NCBI GenBank assembly: GCA_964471535.1
Contig: CAYYHA010000175.1
Span: 1 to 9,037 of the forward strand
DNA: 9,037 bases
From: CAYYHA01 sp964471535
GTDB taxonomy: Bacteria; Myxococcota; Myxococcia; SLRQ01
Direction: 5' to 3'
A program made the position numbers and the translations under genes. Below, in pieces: positions 1-6,595 of this stretch. Under the pieces are notes generated by a model that ran no database searches, had not been told where the DNA came from, and saw only the letters and a list, made by a program, of their open reading frames with translations. Position 1 is the first letter of the stretch, and the number at the start of each line of letters is the position of its first letter.

Positions 1-919
1 CGGAACACCCTGTGTTCGGTCAAGCGCCTCCTCGGCTTGACCTGGTTCGACAAGGAGGTGGCGGAGTTCCGTGACAGCTACGGGCAGTACGAGCTCACCC
101 GCGGCGAGAACGACCTGCCCGCGTTCCGGACGCGTGCCGGCCTGGTCACCGCGGCCGACGCAGCCACCCGGCTGCTCGGCTGGCTGGCCCGCTGCGAGNN
201 NNNNNNNNGATGAGAAGCAGCGGGCCGCCCTCACCCGAGCGGTGAGTGCGGCCGGCTTCGCCGAGGCACGGATCCTCCTCGAGCCCCACGCCGCCGCCTT
301 GCCCTACCTCAGCCGCGGTGGGCGGCCCCAGGCCGTCGCCGTCTACGACCTCGGAGGCGGGACCTTCGATTTCGCGGTGCTGCGGGTCCATGGCCTCGAT
401 CACGAGGTGCTAGCCGCCGGCGGCGAGCCGTACCTCGGAGGCGACGATCTCGACCGGCTGCTCGCCGAGTGGGTGGTCGAGGAGGTCCTGCGGGTGCACC
501 GCTGGGATCTCTCGACCCGCCCCGAGGCGATGGCGCGCCTCGTCCTCGCTTGCCAGCAGGCGAAGCTCCGGCTGTCGAAGATCGACCGGACGCGCCTGCC
601 GCTGTCCACCCTGGACCCGGCGCTCTCCGGCAAGGCGATCGACCTTCCGCGGAGCGCACTCGAAGCGGCCAGCCGCCAGCTGCTGCAGCAGACCTTCCTC
701 GTCTGCGACCAGGTGCTCGGTGAAGCGGGCCTCCGGGCGGCCGAGGTCGATGCGGTGATCCTGGCCGGGGGGACCTGCTACCTCCCCTTCGTCCGGCAGG
801 CGGTCTCCCTCTACTTTCAGCGAAAGCCGCGGTGCGAGGTGCCACCCGACCGAGTGGTGGCGATGGGGGCGGCCATCGCCGCGGCGGCCCGGTCGGGGCG
901 CGCCACCACCGTCGCCTAG
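1..919 (+). CDS. Hsp70-family ATPase-domain protein, no substrate-binding domain (5' partial, contains assembly gap)
   Basis: Actin-like ATPase of the Hsp70/DnaK family, cut by the left window edge and by the 10-N gap at 199-208. Frame 1 (bases 1-198) reads NTLCSVKRLLGLTW, matching the DnaK segment around residue 65 that carries the catalytic Lys (NTLFAIKRLIG). Frame 2 (209-919) resumes with DEKQRAAL (DnaK NDAQRQAT). It then shows LEPHAAALPY (EPTAAALAY), the phosphate motif YDLGGGTFD, LGGDDLD, AKLRLS and the adenosine motif ILAGGTCYLP. The catalytic Lys, Glu, Asp and Thr positions are kept, but the adenine-stacking Arg of GGQTR appears as Tyr and EPT as EPH. About 12-25 residues, including the VITVPAYF strand, are missing at the gap, and about 60 N-terminal residues lie off the window. 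The stop falls just after the last NBD helix (MGAAIAAA), so the interdomain linker (VLLLDVTPLSL type) and peptide-binding domain are absent. Such a protein should bind ATP but could not hold clients like DnaK. Its partner and role are unknown. A true frameshift hidden by the gap cannot be excluded. Confidence 0.85.
199..208. other. Assembly gap (10 N) inside the Hsp70 gene
   Basis: Ten undetermined bases. The Hsp70 homology is in frame 1 up to base 198 and in frame 2 from base 209, and the family alignment demands roughly 12-25 more residues here. The N run is therefore a fixed-length placeholder for an unknown stretch, probably about 36-75 bases and a multiple of three if the gene is intact. 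An apparent ATG-initiated frame from base 71 across the gap is an artefact: its first 42 residues are out of frame with the real protein. Confidence 0.95.
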
Positions 920-937
920 GCGCCCTCGGCCGGCGCC
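919..937. terminator. GC hairpin in the convergent Hsp70/ribD spacer, possible weak terminator
   Basis: GGCGCC at 919-924 and GGCGCC at 932-937 are self-complementary and form a perfect 6-bp stem with a 7-base loop, beginning at the last base of the Hsp70 stop codon. It sits where two convergent transcripts must end, about 70 bases past the ribD stop. Neither strand has a T tract after the stem, so it does not fit the standard intrinsic terminator. GC stems of this size also arise by chance in such DNA. The rest of the 85-base spacer (920-1004) shows nothing else convincing. Confidence 0.25.
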
Positions 938-1004
938 CTGCCCACGACCGGGACTTGGGTCCACGGCGCGCCCCGGGCGGAACGAACCTCCGGAACGGGA
1001 TCGT

Positions 1005-2114
1005 CTACAGCCGGGCGGTGATCAGGAGGTCGTCGCCGACCGGCTCGACCGAGAGGGCGCCGGTGCGCAGCGCGTCGCGCACCGCCTCCGGCGCCCCGAA
1101 GGGTGCGAGATCGAGCCAGGCCGGCCCTGCCCCGAGGAGCTTGGGCGCGAGGAAGAGCCGGAGTTCGTCGGCGAGACCCGAGGCGAGGAAGGCGCCATGG
1201 ACCCTCGCTCCCCCCTCGACCAGCACCGACATGAGGCCCCGGTCCCCCAGCGCCCGGAGCAGCGCCGGAATCTCCACCCGTCCCTCCGCGCCCTCGACCT
1301 CGAGGATCTCGGTGGGTCCCCGCTGGTAGGGAGCCACGGCCTCGGCGGGCGTCCCCACGGGCACGACGAGGAGGGTCGGCGCCTCGGAATCGAGGCCGTA
1401 GATCTGCGCCTGTGGGTCGGTGGAGAGCCGCCCATCGAGGATCACGCGCACCGGATCGCGGCCCGGTCGGTCGCTGCGCCGCGTGGTCAGGCGGGGATCG
1501 TCGTGGCGCACCGTCCCCGCCCCCACCAGGATCGCGTCGAGCTCGTCGCGCCAGCGATGCGCCCTTTTTCGGGAAGCCTCGCAGGAGATCCACTGCGAAT
1601 CCCCCGTGGCCGTAGCGATGCGTCCGTCGAGGGTCATCGCCGCCTTGAGGACCACGTAGGGGCGGCCTTCGGTGATCCACGTGAAGAAGTACCGGTTTTG
1701 CTCATCGCACGCGGCTTCGAGGATGCCGCACTCCACGTCGACCCCGGCCTCGCGAAGTCGCTCGATTCCGGCCACCTGCGGGTTCCGGTCGGTGGAGCCC
1801 ACCACCACGCGCGCCACCCCGGCGCGGAGGATGGCGTCGGTGCACGGCGGCGTGCGCCCGGCGTGGCTGCAGGGCTCGAGCGTCGTGTAGAGCGTGGCAC
1901 CCCGCGCCCGCTCACCGGCGCGTTCGAGCGCGACCACCTCGGCATGGGGGCCACCGGCGGGCGCCGTGTGGCCGGTCGCGATCACCTCTTCCCCGCGGAC
2001 CACCACCGCACCCACCGGGGGGTTGGGGGAGGTCCGCCCGGTGGCCTTCCTCGCCTCGGCGAGCGCTCGCTGCATCATCGCCTCGTCCCTGGCGCGGCGG
2101 GTGGCGCGGCTCAT
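1005..2114 (-). CDS. ribD: Bifunctional diaminohydroxyphosphoribosylaminopyrimidine deaminase / 5-amino-6-(5-phosphoribosylamino)uracil reductase
   Basis: Catalyses the second and third steps of riboflavin synthesis in the cytosol: deamination of the pyrimidine from GTP cyclohydrolase II, then NADPH-dependent reduction of the ribosyl chain. At 369 aa it has the usual length. The N-terminal zinc deaminase domain (about 8-150) has NPPVGAVVV, the HAE motif (57-59, Zn ligand His57 and proton-shuttle Glu59) and PCSHAGRTPPC (81-91, Zn ligands Cys82 and Cys91). The C-terminal reductase domain (about 152-369) has LKAAMTLDGRIA, GDSQWIS, AILVGAGTVRHDDPRLT (195-209) and VLVEGGARVHGAF. Compared with the usual DPNPxVAGRGI, the segment at 109-117 reads DRNPQVAGI, lacking the Arg-Gly pair. 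The ATG overlaps the nrdR stop (ATGA), and a strong GGGAGGAGG lies four bases upstream inside the nrdR end, which fixes the start. It is the last gene of the run: ribE, ribBA and ribH, which often follow in relatives, are not here, and a convergent Hsp70 gene follows instead. No FMN riboswitch is present at this internal position. Confidence 0.96.
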   Translation of the reverse strand: MSRATRRARDEAMMQRALAEARKATGRTSPNPPVGAVVVRGEEVIATGHTAPAGGPHAEVVALERAGERARGATLYTTLEPCSHAGRTPPCTDAILRAGVARVVVGSTDRNPQVAGIERLREAGVDVECGILEAACDEQNRYFFTWITEGRPYVVLKAAMTLDGRIATATGDSQWISCEASRKRAHRWRDELDAILVGAGTVRHDDPRLTTRRSDRPGRDPVRVILDGRLSTDPQAQIYGLDSEAPTLLVVPVGTPAEAVAPYQRGPTEILEVEGAEGRVEIPALLRALGDRGLMSVLVEGGARVHGAFLASGLADELRLFLAPKLLGAGPAWLDLAPFGAPEAVRDALRTGALSVEPVGDDLLITARL

Positions 2115-2578
2115 TCGCCCTCCTCCCGCAGCGCGATGAGTCGGCGCAGCTCCTCCATGAACTCGTCCACGTCTCGGAAATCGCGGTACACCGAGGCGAA
2201 ACGGACGTAGGCGACCTGATCGAGGCTGCGCAGGCGCTGCATCACCGCATCGCCGACGACGGCGCTCGGCACCTCCTTCTCCCCCGAGCCCTGGATCTGC
2301 CGCTCCACGTCGTCGGCGATGCGATCGATTTGCTCGGCCGAGATGGGCCGTTTCTCACAGGCGCGCTCGAGACCGGCGATCACCTTCCGGCGGTCGAAGT
2401 GCTCGCGCCGCCCATCCTTCTTCACCACCAGCGGTGAGAGCTCCTCGACGCGCTCGTAGGTGGTGAAGCGGCGGCCGCAGGCGGCGCACTCCCGCCGCCG
2501 GCGGATGACGGTGGCCTCCTTGGAGAGGCGGGAATCGACGACGCGGCCGTCGGTCGAGGCGCAGAAGGGACACCGCAT
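2111..2578 (-). CDS. nrdR: Transcriptional repressor NrdR (ribonucleotide reductase regulator)
   Basis: Zinc-ribbon/ATP-cone repressor that senses ATP/dATP and binds NrdR boxes in promoters of ribonucleotide reductase genes. At 155 aa it has the family length. The N-terminal zinc ribbon has Cys3, Cys6 (MRCPFC), Cys31 and Cys34 (CAACG), followed by the conserved RRFTTYERVE. The ATP-cone (about 49-139) begins with VVKKDGRREHFDRRKV and ends with the family signature VAYVRFASVYRDF (122-134). The start is secure because MRCPFC is the invariant N-terminus. The 12-base spacer after glyA (AACCGCTCTCTC) contains no Shine-Dalgarno sequence, so translation probably depends on ribosomes finishing glyA. 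It overlaps ribD by four bases. The nrdR-ribD pairing is common in bacteria. No NrdR box was recognised in the window; its targets must be elsewhere. Confidence 0.97.
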   Translation of the reverse strand: MRCPFCASTDGRVVDSRLSKEATVIRRRRECAACGRRFTTYERVEELSPLVVKKDGRREHFDRRKVIAGLERACEKRPISAEQIDRIADDVERQIQGSGEKEVPSAVVGDAVMQRLRSLDQVAYVRFASVYRDFRDVDEFMEELRRLIALREEGE

Positions 2579-2590
2579 GAGAGAGCGGTT

Positions 2591-3844
2591 CTACAGCCGA
2601 TGCGCGTAGAGAGGGAAGCGCCGGCAGAGGTCGCGCACCGCCTCGCGCACCCGCCGGTGCACGTGTTCGTCGTCGGGATGATCGAGGACCTCGAGGATGA
2701 AGCCGCCGACCGTCTCCATCTCCTCGGGGCCCAGACCCCGCGTGGTCACCGCCGGCGTACCGAGGCGCAGGCCACTGGTCACGAAGGGAGATTCGGGATC
2801 GCCCGGGATCATGTTCTTGTTGGTGGTGATCCCCGCCGCCTCCAGGATCTTCTCGGCCTTCTTTCCCGTAAGCCCCTTCGGTCGGAGGTCACAGAGGACG
2901 AGGTGGTTGTCGCTGCCGCCGGAGACCAGGCGCAGGCCTCCCTCGACGAGGGTCTTCGCCAGCACCTGCGCGTTCTCGACCACCTGCCGGCTGTAGGCGA
3001 CGAAGTCCTCGCTCTGCGCCTCCTTCAAAGCGACCGCCTTGGCGGCGATCACGTGCATCAGCGGCCCCCCCTGCATCCCTGGGAAGACCCGCGAGTTCAC
3101 CGTCTTGGCGTAGGCCTTCTGGCACAGGATCATGCCGCCGCGGGGCCCCCGCAGCGTCTTGTGGGTGGTCGTGGTCACGTACTCGGCGTGGGGCACCGGC
3201 GAGGGGTGGACGCCTGCGGCCACGAGACCGGCAATGTGCGCCATGTCCACCATCAGCTTGGCACCGACCGCATCGGCGATGGCCCGGAAGCGCTCGAAGT
3301 CGATGACGCGGGGGTAGGCGCTGGCACCGGCGACGATGAGCTTCGGCTGGTGCTGCTCGGCGAGCTCTGCCACGCGGTCGTAGTCGATCCGCTCGTCCTC
3401 ACCGAGGCCGTAGGGCACCACCTGGTACAGCCGCCCCGAGAAGTTCACCGGCGAGCCGTGGGTCAGGTGCCCGCCCTGCGCCAGGTCCATCGCCAGGATC
3501 GTGTCGCCGGGCTCGAGCTCGGCGAAGTAGACCGCCATGTTCGCCTGCGCCCCGGAATGGGGCTGCACGTTGACGTGCTCGGCGCCGAAGAGGGCCTTGG
3601 CCCGGTCGATGGCGAGCTGCTCGGCCACGTCCACGAACTCGCAGCCACCGTAGTAGCGCCTGCCCGGGTAGCCTTCCGCGTACTTGTTCGTCAGCACCGA
3701 CCCCATCGCCTCGAGCACGGCGTCGGAGACGAAGTTCTCCGAGGCGATGAGCTCGAGGCCCTCCTCCTGCCGCCGCGTCTCGTTGACGATGACGTTGGCG
3801 ATCTCGGGATCCACCTCCGACAGGGGCCTCTGTATGTGGCTCAC
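2591..3844 (-). CDS. glyA: Serine hydroxymethyltransferase
   Basis: PLP enzyme that interconverts serine plus tetrahydrofolate with glycine plus 5,10-methylene-tetrahydrofolate, the main cytosolic source of one-carbon units for thymidylate and purines. The 417-aa length matches the family. Visible motifs are LELIASENFVS (30-40), NKYAEGYPGRRYYGG (53-67, catalytic Glu57), QPHSGAQAN (94-102), DMAHIAGLVAAG (200-211, Asp200 for the PLP ring nitrogen and His203), and TTTTHKTLRGPRGG with the Schiff-base Lys229, the same number as in E. coli. Arg360 in SGLRLGTPA is the substrate carboxylate ligand. The frame stays open to 4423, but that extension lies antiparallel in codon phase over rpiB and fabF and has no family similarity. 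The GTG at 3844 is chosen because it gives the canonical N-terminus, overlaps the rpiB stop (GTGA), and has AAGGAG five bases upstream. The stop is TAG, 12 bases before nrdR. Confidence 0.97.
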   Translation of the reverse strand: MSHIQRPLSEVDPEIANVIVNETRRQEEGLELIASENFVSDAVLEAMGSVLTNKYAEGYPGRRYYGGCEFVDVAEQLAIDRAKALFGAEHVNVQPHSGAQANMAVYFAELEPGDTILAMDLAQGGHLTHGSPVNFSGRLYQVVPYGLGEDERIDYDRVAELAEQHQPKLIVAGASAYPRVIDFERFRAIADAVGAKLMVDMAHIAGLVAAGVHPSPVPHAEYVTTTTHKTLRGPRGGMILCQKAYAKTVNSRVFPGMQGGPLMHVIAAKAVALKEAQSEDFVAYSRQVVENAQVLAKTLVEGGLRLVSGGSDNHLVLCDLRPKGLTGKKAEKILEAAGITTNKNMIPGDPESPFVTSGLRLGTPAVTTRGLGPEEMETVGGFILEVLDHPDDEHVHRRVREAVRDLCRRFPLYAHRL

Positions 3845-4290
3845 GCGTACTCCTTCTCGATGGCGTGAATCTTCTCGACGCGGCGGGCGTGGCGGCCGCC
3901 CTCGAAGTGGGCGGCCAGAAAGGCGTCGACGATGGCCTCCGCAAGGCCGATCCCCGTCACCCGCTCCCCCAAGCAGAGCACATTGGCGTCGTTGTGCTGC
4001 CGGGCCATGCGCGCCTCGTACTCGCTGCGGCACACCGCGGCGCGAATCCCCGGCACCTTGTTCGCAGCGATGGAAACCCCGAGACCGGTGCCGCAGACGA
4101 GGATCCCCAGCTCCGCCTCCCCTCGGCTCACCTTCTCGGCAGCGGCACGCGCGAAGTCGGGGTAGTCGACCGACTCGGTGCCGTGGGTGCCCACATCGTC
4201 GACCGCATGGCCCGCTGCCGCCAGCCGCTCCACCAGTCGGTCCTTCAAGTGGACGCCGGCGTGGTCGCTTCCCAGGACGATCCGGGCCAT
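3841..4290 (-). CDS. rpiB: Ribose-5-phosphate isomerase B
   Basis: Interconverts ribose 5-phosphate and ribulose 5-phosphate in the non-oxidative pentose phosphate pathway (RpiB/LacAB fold). The 149-aa length is standard. Motifs are GSDHAG (7-12), DYPDFA (42-47), GILVCGTGLG (62-71) with the catalytic Cys66, IAANKVPGIRAA (74-85) and HNDANVLCLGER (99-110) with His99; Cys66 and His99 carry the same numbers as in E. coli RpiB. Arg137 near the C-terminus fits a phosphate ligand. The Cys66 type indicates the E. coli-like subclass, not the actinobacterial Glu type. GGAGG about four bases before the ATG lies in the 15-base spacer after fabF. The gene overlaps glyA by four bases, so the two are probably translationally coupled. 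Its product ribulose 5-phosphate is also a riboflavin precursor, a loose link to ribD downstream. Confidence 0.96.
   Translation of the reverse strand: MARIVLGSDHAGVHLKDRLVERLAAAGHAVDDVGTHGTESVDYPDFARAAAEKVSRGEAELGILVCGTGLGVSIAANKVPGIRAAVCRSEYEARMARQHNDANVLCLGERVTGIGLAEAIVDAFLAAHFEGGRHARRVEKIHAIEKEYA
3850..3855 (-). promoter_or_regulatory. Ribosome binding site that decides the glyA GTG start
   Basis: AAGGAG on the minus strand, five bases before the GTG at 3844 and inside the last codons of rpiB (Lys-Glu-Tyr-Ala-stop). Together with the GTGA overlap it supports the 417-aa GlyA over the 610-residue open frame. Confidence 0.8.
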
Positions 4291-4305
4291 GGCCCCTCCA
4301 GAGGT

Positions 4306-5571
4306 TCAGCTCGGCTTGGTGAAGATCAGGGTGGCGTTGGTCCCGCCAAAGCCGAGTGAGTTCGACAGCGCCGCGCGAATGGGCACCTCCCGCGCCTCGT
4401 TGGGCACGTAGTCGAGGTCGCACTCGGGATCGGGCGTGGTGTAGTTGATGGTCGGTGGGAGAATCCCGCGCCGCAGCGCCATCACGGTGATCACCGCCTC
4501 GACGGCCCCCGCCGCACCGAGGAGGTGCCCTGTCATCGACTTTGTCGAGCTGACCGGCACGTCGTAGGCGTGATCCCCGAAGACCGTCTTGATGGCGGCG
4601 GTCTCCAGCTTGTCGTTGTACTCGGTCGAGGTGCCGTGGGCGTTGATGTAGTCGATCGCCTCTGGCGCGAGCCCGGCATCTTCGAGGGCCATGCGCATGC
4701 AGCGCGCCGCCCCTTCCCCTTCCGGTGCGGGACTCGTCACATGGTAGGCGTCACTGGTCAGTCCATACCCGTCGAGGTAGGCGAGGATCTCCGCCCCGCG
4801 CGCCTTGGCGTGCTCCTCGGCTTCGAGGATGAGGATCCCTGCGCCCTCGCCGGCCACGAAGCCGTCCCGGTCCTTGTCGAAGGGCCGCGAGGCGCCCTGG
4901 GGATCCTCGTTTCGGGTGGAGAGCGCCCGCATCGCGTTGAAGCCGCCGATGCCCAGCTCGGTGATGGTCGCCTCGGCCCCTCCGGCGATCATCGCATCGC
5001 AGCGCCCGAGGGCGATGTGCATCGCCGCCTCGCCGATGGCGTGGGCGCCGGTGGCGCAGGCGCTGACCTGGGAGAGGTTGCCGTACTTCGTACCGAAGTG
5101 GATCGAGATCTGCCCCGGCGCCAGGTTGATGATCGTCTGCGGGATGAAGAAGGGTGAGATGCGGCTCGGCCCCTTCTGCCGCAGGACGTCCAGGGTGGCC
5201 TCGATGGAGCCGAGGCCGCCCATGCCCGATCCCACGAAGGTTCCGATGCGCTCGGCGTTCGCCTCGGTGATCTCGAGCCCGCTGTGTTCGAGCGCCATCT
5301 TCGCCGCCGCCAGTGCGAAGTGGATGAACCGGTCGTTGCGCTTTATCTCCTTGCGCGGCAGCCACTCGGCAGGGTCGAAGTCGCTGCACTCACCGGCGAA
5401 GCGCGTCGCGAACTCCGAGGCATCGAAGCGCGTGATGGGGCCGATCCCCGATCGACCCGCGATCAGGTTCTCCCACGCCTTCTCGACCCCTGTCCCCGTG
5501 GGACAGACCATGCCGAGTCCGGTCACGACGACCCGCCGGCGACCGTTTGGACCGTGCTTCCCTTCGCTCAT
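4306..5571 (-). CDS. fabF: 3-oxoacyl-ACP synthase II (KAS II)
   Basis: Elongating condensing enzyme of type II fatty acid synthesis: joins acyl-ACP to malonyl-ACP with loss of CO2. It is a 421-aa thiolase-fold protein. The Cys-His-His triad is visible: Cys172 in SACATGAHAIG, His312 in NAHGTST, and His349 in SSTKSMTGHLLGAAGA, with supporting Lys344. The glycine-rich GFGGTNA is at 408-414. The N-terminus has about ten extra polar residues (MSEGKHGPNG) before the usual RRRVVVTGLG. The only alternative start inside is a GTG at residue 17, which would remove the first strand, so the ATG is kept. GGGAGG lies 11 bases upstream, a rather long spacing, and is partly buried in a hairpin right after acpP. 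The ATG is 21 bases after the acpP stop. FabF rather than FabB is assigned from the acpP-fabF order and overall motif pattern. Confidence 0.96.
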   Translation of the reverse strand: MSEGKHGPNGRRRVVVTGLGMVCPTGTGVEKAWENLIAGRSGIGPITRFDASEFATRFAGECSDFDPAEWLPRKEIKRNDRFIHFALAAAKMALEHSGLEITEANAERIGTFVGSGMGGLGSIEATLDVLRQKGPSRISPFFIPQTIINLAPGQISIHFGTKYGNLSQVSACATGAHAIGEAAMHIALGRCDAMIAGGAEATITELGIGGFNAMRALSTRNEDPQGASRPFDKDRDGFVAGEGAGILILEAEEHAKARGAEILAYLDGYGLTSDAYHVTSPAPEGEGAARCMRMALEDAGLAPEAIDYINAHGTSTEYNDKLETAAIKTVFGDHAYDVPVSSTKSMTGHLLGAAGAVEAVITVMALRRGILPPTINYTTPDPECDLDYVPNEAREVPIRAALSNSLGFGGTNATLIFTKPS

Positions 5572-5578
5572 CGGGCTC

Positions 5579-5592
5579 GCGCCTCCCGGCGC
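5579..5592 (-). promoter_or_regulatory. Hairpin in the acpP-fabF spacer overlapping the fabF ribosome binding site
   Basis: In the mRNA sense this reads GCGCC-GGGA-GGCGC, a perfect 5-bp GC stem with a four-base loop, starting at the first base after the acpP TAG. The fabF Shine-Dalgarno GGGAGG occupies the loop and the first two bases of the 3' arm. Such a fold could reduce fabF initiation and protect the acpP 3' end, which would suit the much larger need for ACP than for KAS II. This role is inference; the fold itself is read from sequence. Confidence 0.4.
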
Positions 5593-5826
5593 CTATTTCT
5601 TGTGGTCGTTGATGTAGTTGATTGCGTCGGCCACGGTCTTGATGTTCTCGGCCTCCTCGTCGGGGATCTCGACCTCGAACTCCTCCTCCATGGCCATGAC
5701 CAGCTCGACGATGTCGAGGCTGTCCGCACCCAAATCCTCGATGAACGCCGAGTCCGGCTTGATCGTGTCCTCGGAAATCCCGAGCTGCTCCGCGATGATG
5801 CTCTTGACCTTGCTTTCCACCGACAT
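5593..5826 (-). CDS. acpP: Acyl carrier protein
   Basis: Small acidic carrier of growing acyl chains for the neighbouring Fab enzymes and for PlsX. At 77 aa it has the standard length. The phosphopantetheine attachment site is Ser36 in GADSLD. Helix II (DSLDIVELVMAMEEEF) carries the acidic and hydrophobic residues that dock Fab partners, followed by EVEIPDEEAENIKTV and the final helix DAINYIND. A holo-ACP synthase must act on it, but none lies in the window. The Shine-Dalgarno GGAGAGG is seven bases upstream of the ATG and shares one base with the fabG stop. It sits between fabG and fabF in the classic order. The stop is TAG, followed at once by a short hairpin. Confidence 0.98.
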   Translation of the reverse strand: MSVESKVKSIIAEQLGISEDTIKPDSAFIEDLGADSLDIVELVMAMEEEFEVEIPDEEAENIKTVADAINYINDHKK

Positions 5827-5839
5827 GGTTTTGCCTCTC

Positions 5840-6595
5840 CTACATGTACATGCCGCCGTTCACGTTCAGCACGTGCCCGGTGACGTAAGACGACTGGTCG
5901 GACGCCAGCCATGCCACGGCCGCGGCGACCTCCTCCGGCCGGCCCTGCCGCCCGAGGGGAATCGCCTCGACCATCCTCTCCTTCACTTCCTCCGGCAGGG
6001 CGCCGGTCATATCGGTCTCGATGTACCCGGGCGCCACCGCGTTGACTCGGATCTTCCTGCTGGCCAGCTCACGCGCCAGGGTCTTGGTCAGCGAGATCAC
6101 GCCGCCCTTGGCCGCCGTGTACGCGGCCTGTCCCGCATTGCCGGACTGGGCCACGACGCTGCTGAGATTCACGATGGACCCGCCTTTCTGCTTCATCATC
6201 GGGCGGGCGGCGGCGCGGCACAGGTTCATGACGCCGGTGAGGTTCACCGCCAGGGTGCGGTTCCAGTCCTCGTCCTTCAGCCGCAGGAGGAGACCGTCGA
6301 TGGAGATCCCGGCGTTGTTCACGAGGATGTGCAGGCCACCGTGGGCGCGCACCGTCTCGGCCACGGCCTCCTTGCAGGCCTCGGGATCGGCGACGTCGAA
6401 ACGCTTCGGATCCGCCCGGCCCCCGGCCTCCTCGACGAGGCGCGCCGCCTCCCGGGCCGCCTCCTCGTTGCCGGCGTAGTTCAGGACCACCGTCGCGCCG
6501 CCACGCGCCAGCGCCACCGCCGCCGCGCGGCCGATGCCCCGCGAGGCCCCCGTGACCAGCGCCACCTTCCCCTCGAAATCGTAGCCGCCGTTCAT
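5840..6595 (-). CDS. fabG: 3-oxoacyl-ACP reductase
   Basis: NADPH-dependent short-chain dehydrogenase that reduces 3-oxoacyl-ACP to (R)-3-hydroxyacyl-ACP. At 251 aa it has the usual length. The cofactor motif is TGASRGIG (15-22), with NNAG at 93-96 and the structural Asn118. The catalytic residues are Ser146 (in LSSVV), Tyr159 and Lys163 (YTAAK). PGYIETDM (189-196) and the C-terminal NGGMYM are typical of FabG. The frame stays open upstream to 6763 inside fabD, but the ATG at 6595 gives the normal N-terminus (a few residues before FEGKVALVTG), overlaps the fabD stop (ATGA), and has GGGGAGG four bases upstream. It is therefore probably coupled to fabD. Confidence 0.97.
   Translation of the reverse strand: MNGGYDFEGKVALVTGASRGIGRAAAVALARGGATVVLNYAGNEEAAREAARLVEEAGGRADPKRFDVADPEACKEAVAETVRAHGGLHILVNNAGISIDGLLLRLKDEDWNRTLAVNLTGVMNLCRAAARPMMKQKGGSIVNLSSVVAQSGNAGQAAYTAAKGGVISLTKTLARELASRKIRVNAVAPGYIETDMTGALPEEVKERMVEAIPLGRQGRPEEVAAAVAWLASDQSSYVTGHVLNVNGGMYM

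Noticed and set aside
71..198. ATG at 71 as the start of a 282-aa Hsp70 protein
   Set aside because: The residues before the gap in this frame have no Hsp70 similarity, while frame 1 over the same bases does. The frame is joined only through the N run.
2600..3868. 422-residue open frame on the plus strand opposite glyA and the end of rpiB
   Set aside because: Antisense frame produced by high third-position GC in glyA: His/Val/Arg-rich, no recognisable domain, no ribosome binding site noticed.
3845..4423. N-terminal extension of glyA to a 610-residue protein
   Set aside because: The extra 193 residues are a shadow frame over rpiB and the end of fabF, rich in Arg, Gly and Pro with no family similarity. 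The GTG at 3844 with its overlap and AAGGAG explains GlyA.
5843..5852. Perfect 10-base palindrome CATGTACATG at the end of fabG, considered as an operator or NrdR box
   Set aside because: It encodes the conserved FabG C-terminus Met-Tyr-Met, so protein constraint explains it, and it does not fit the NrdR box pattern as I know it.
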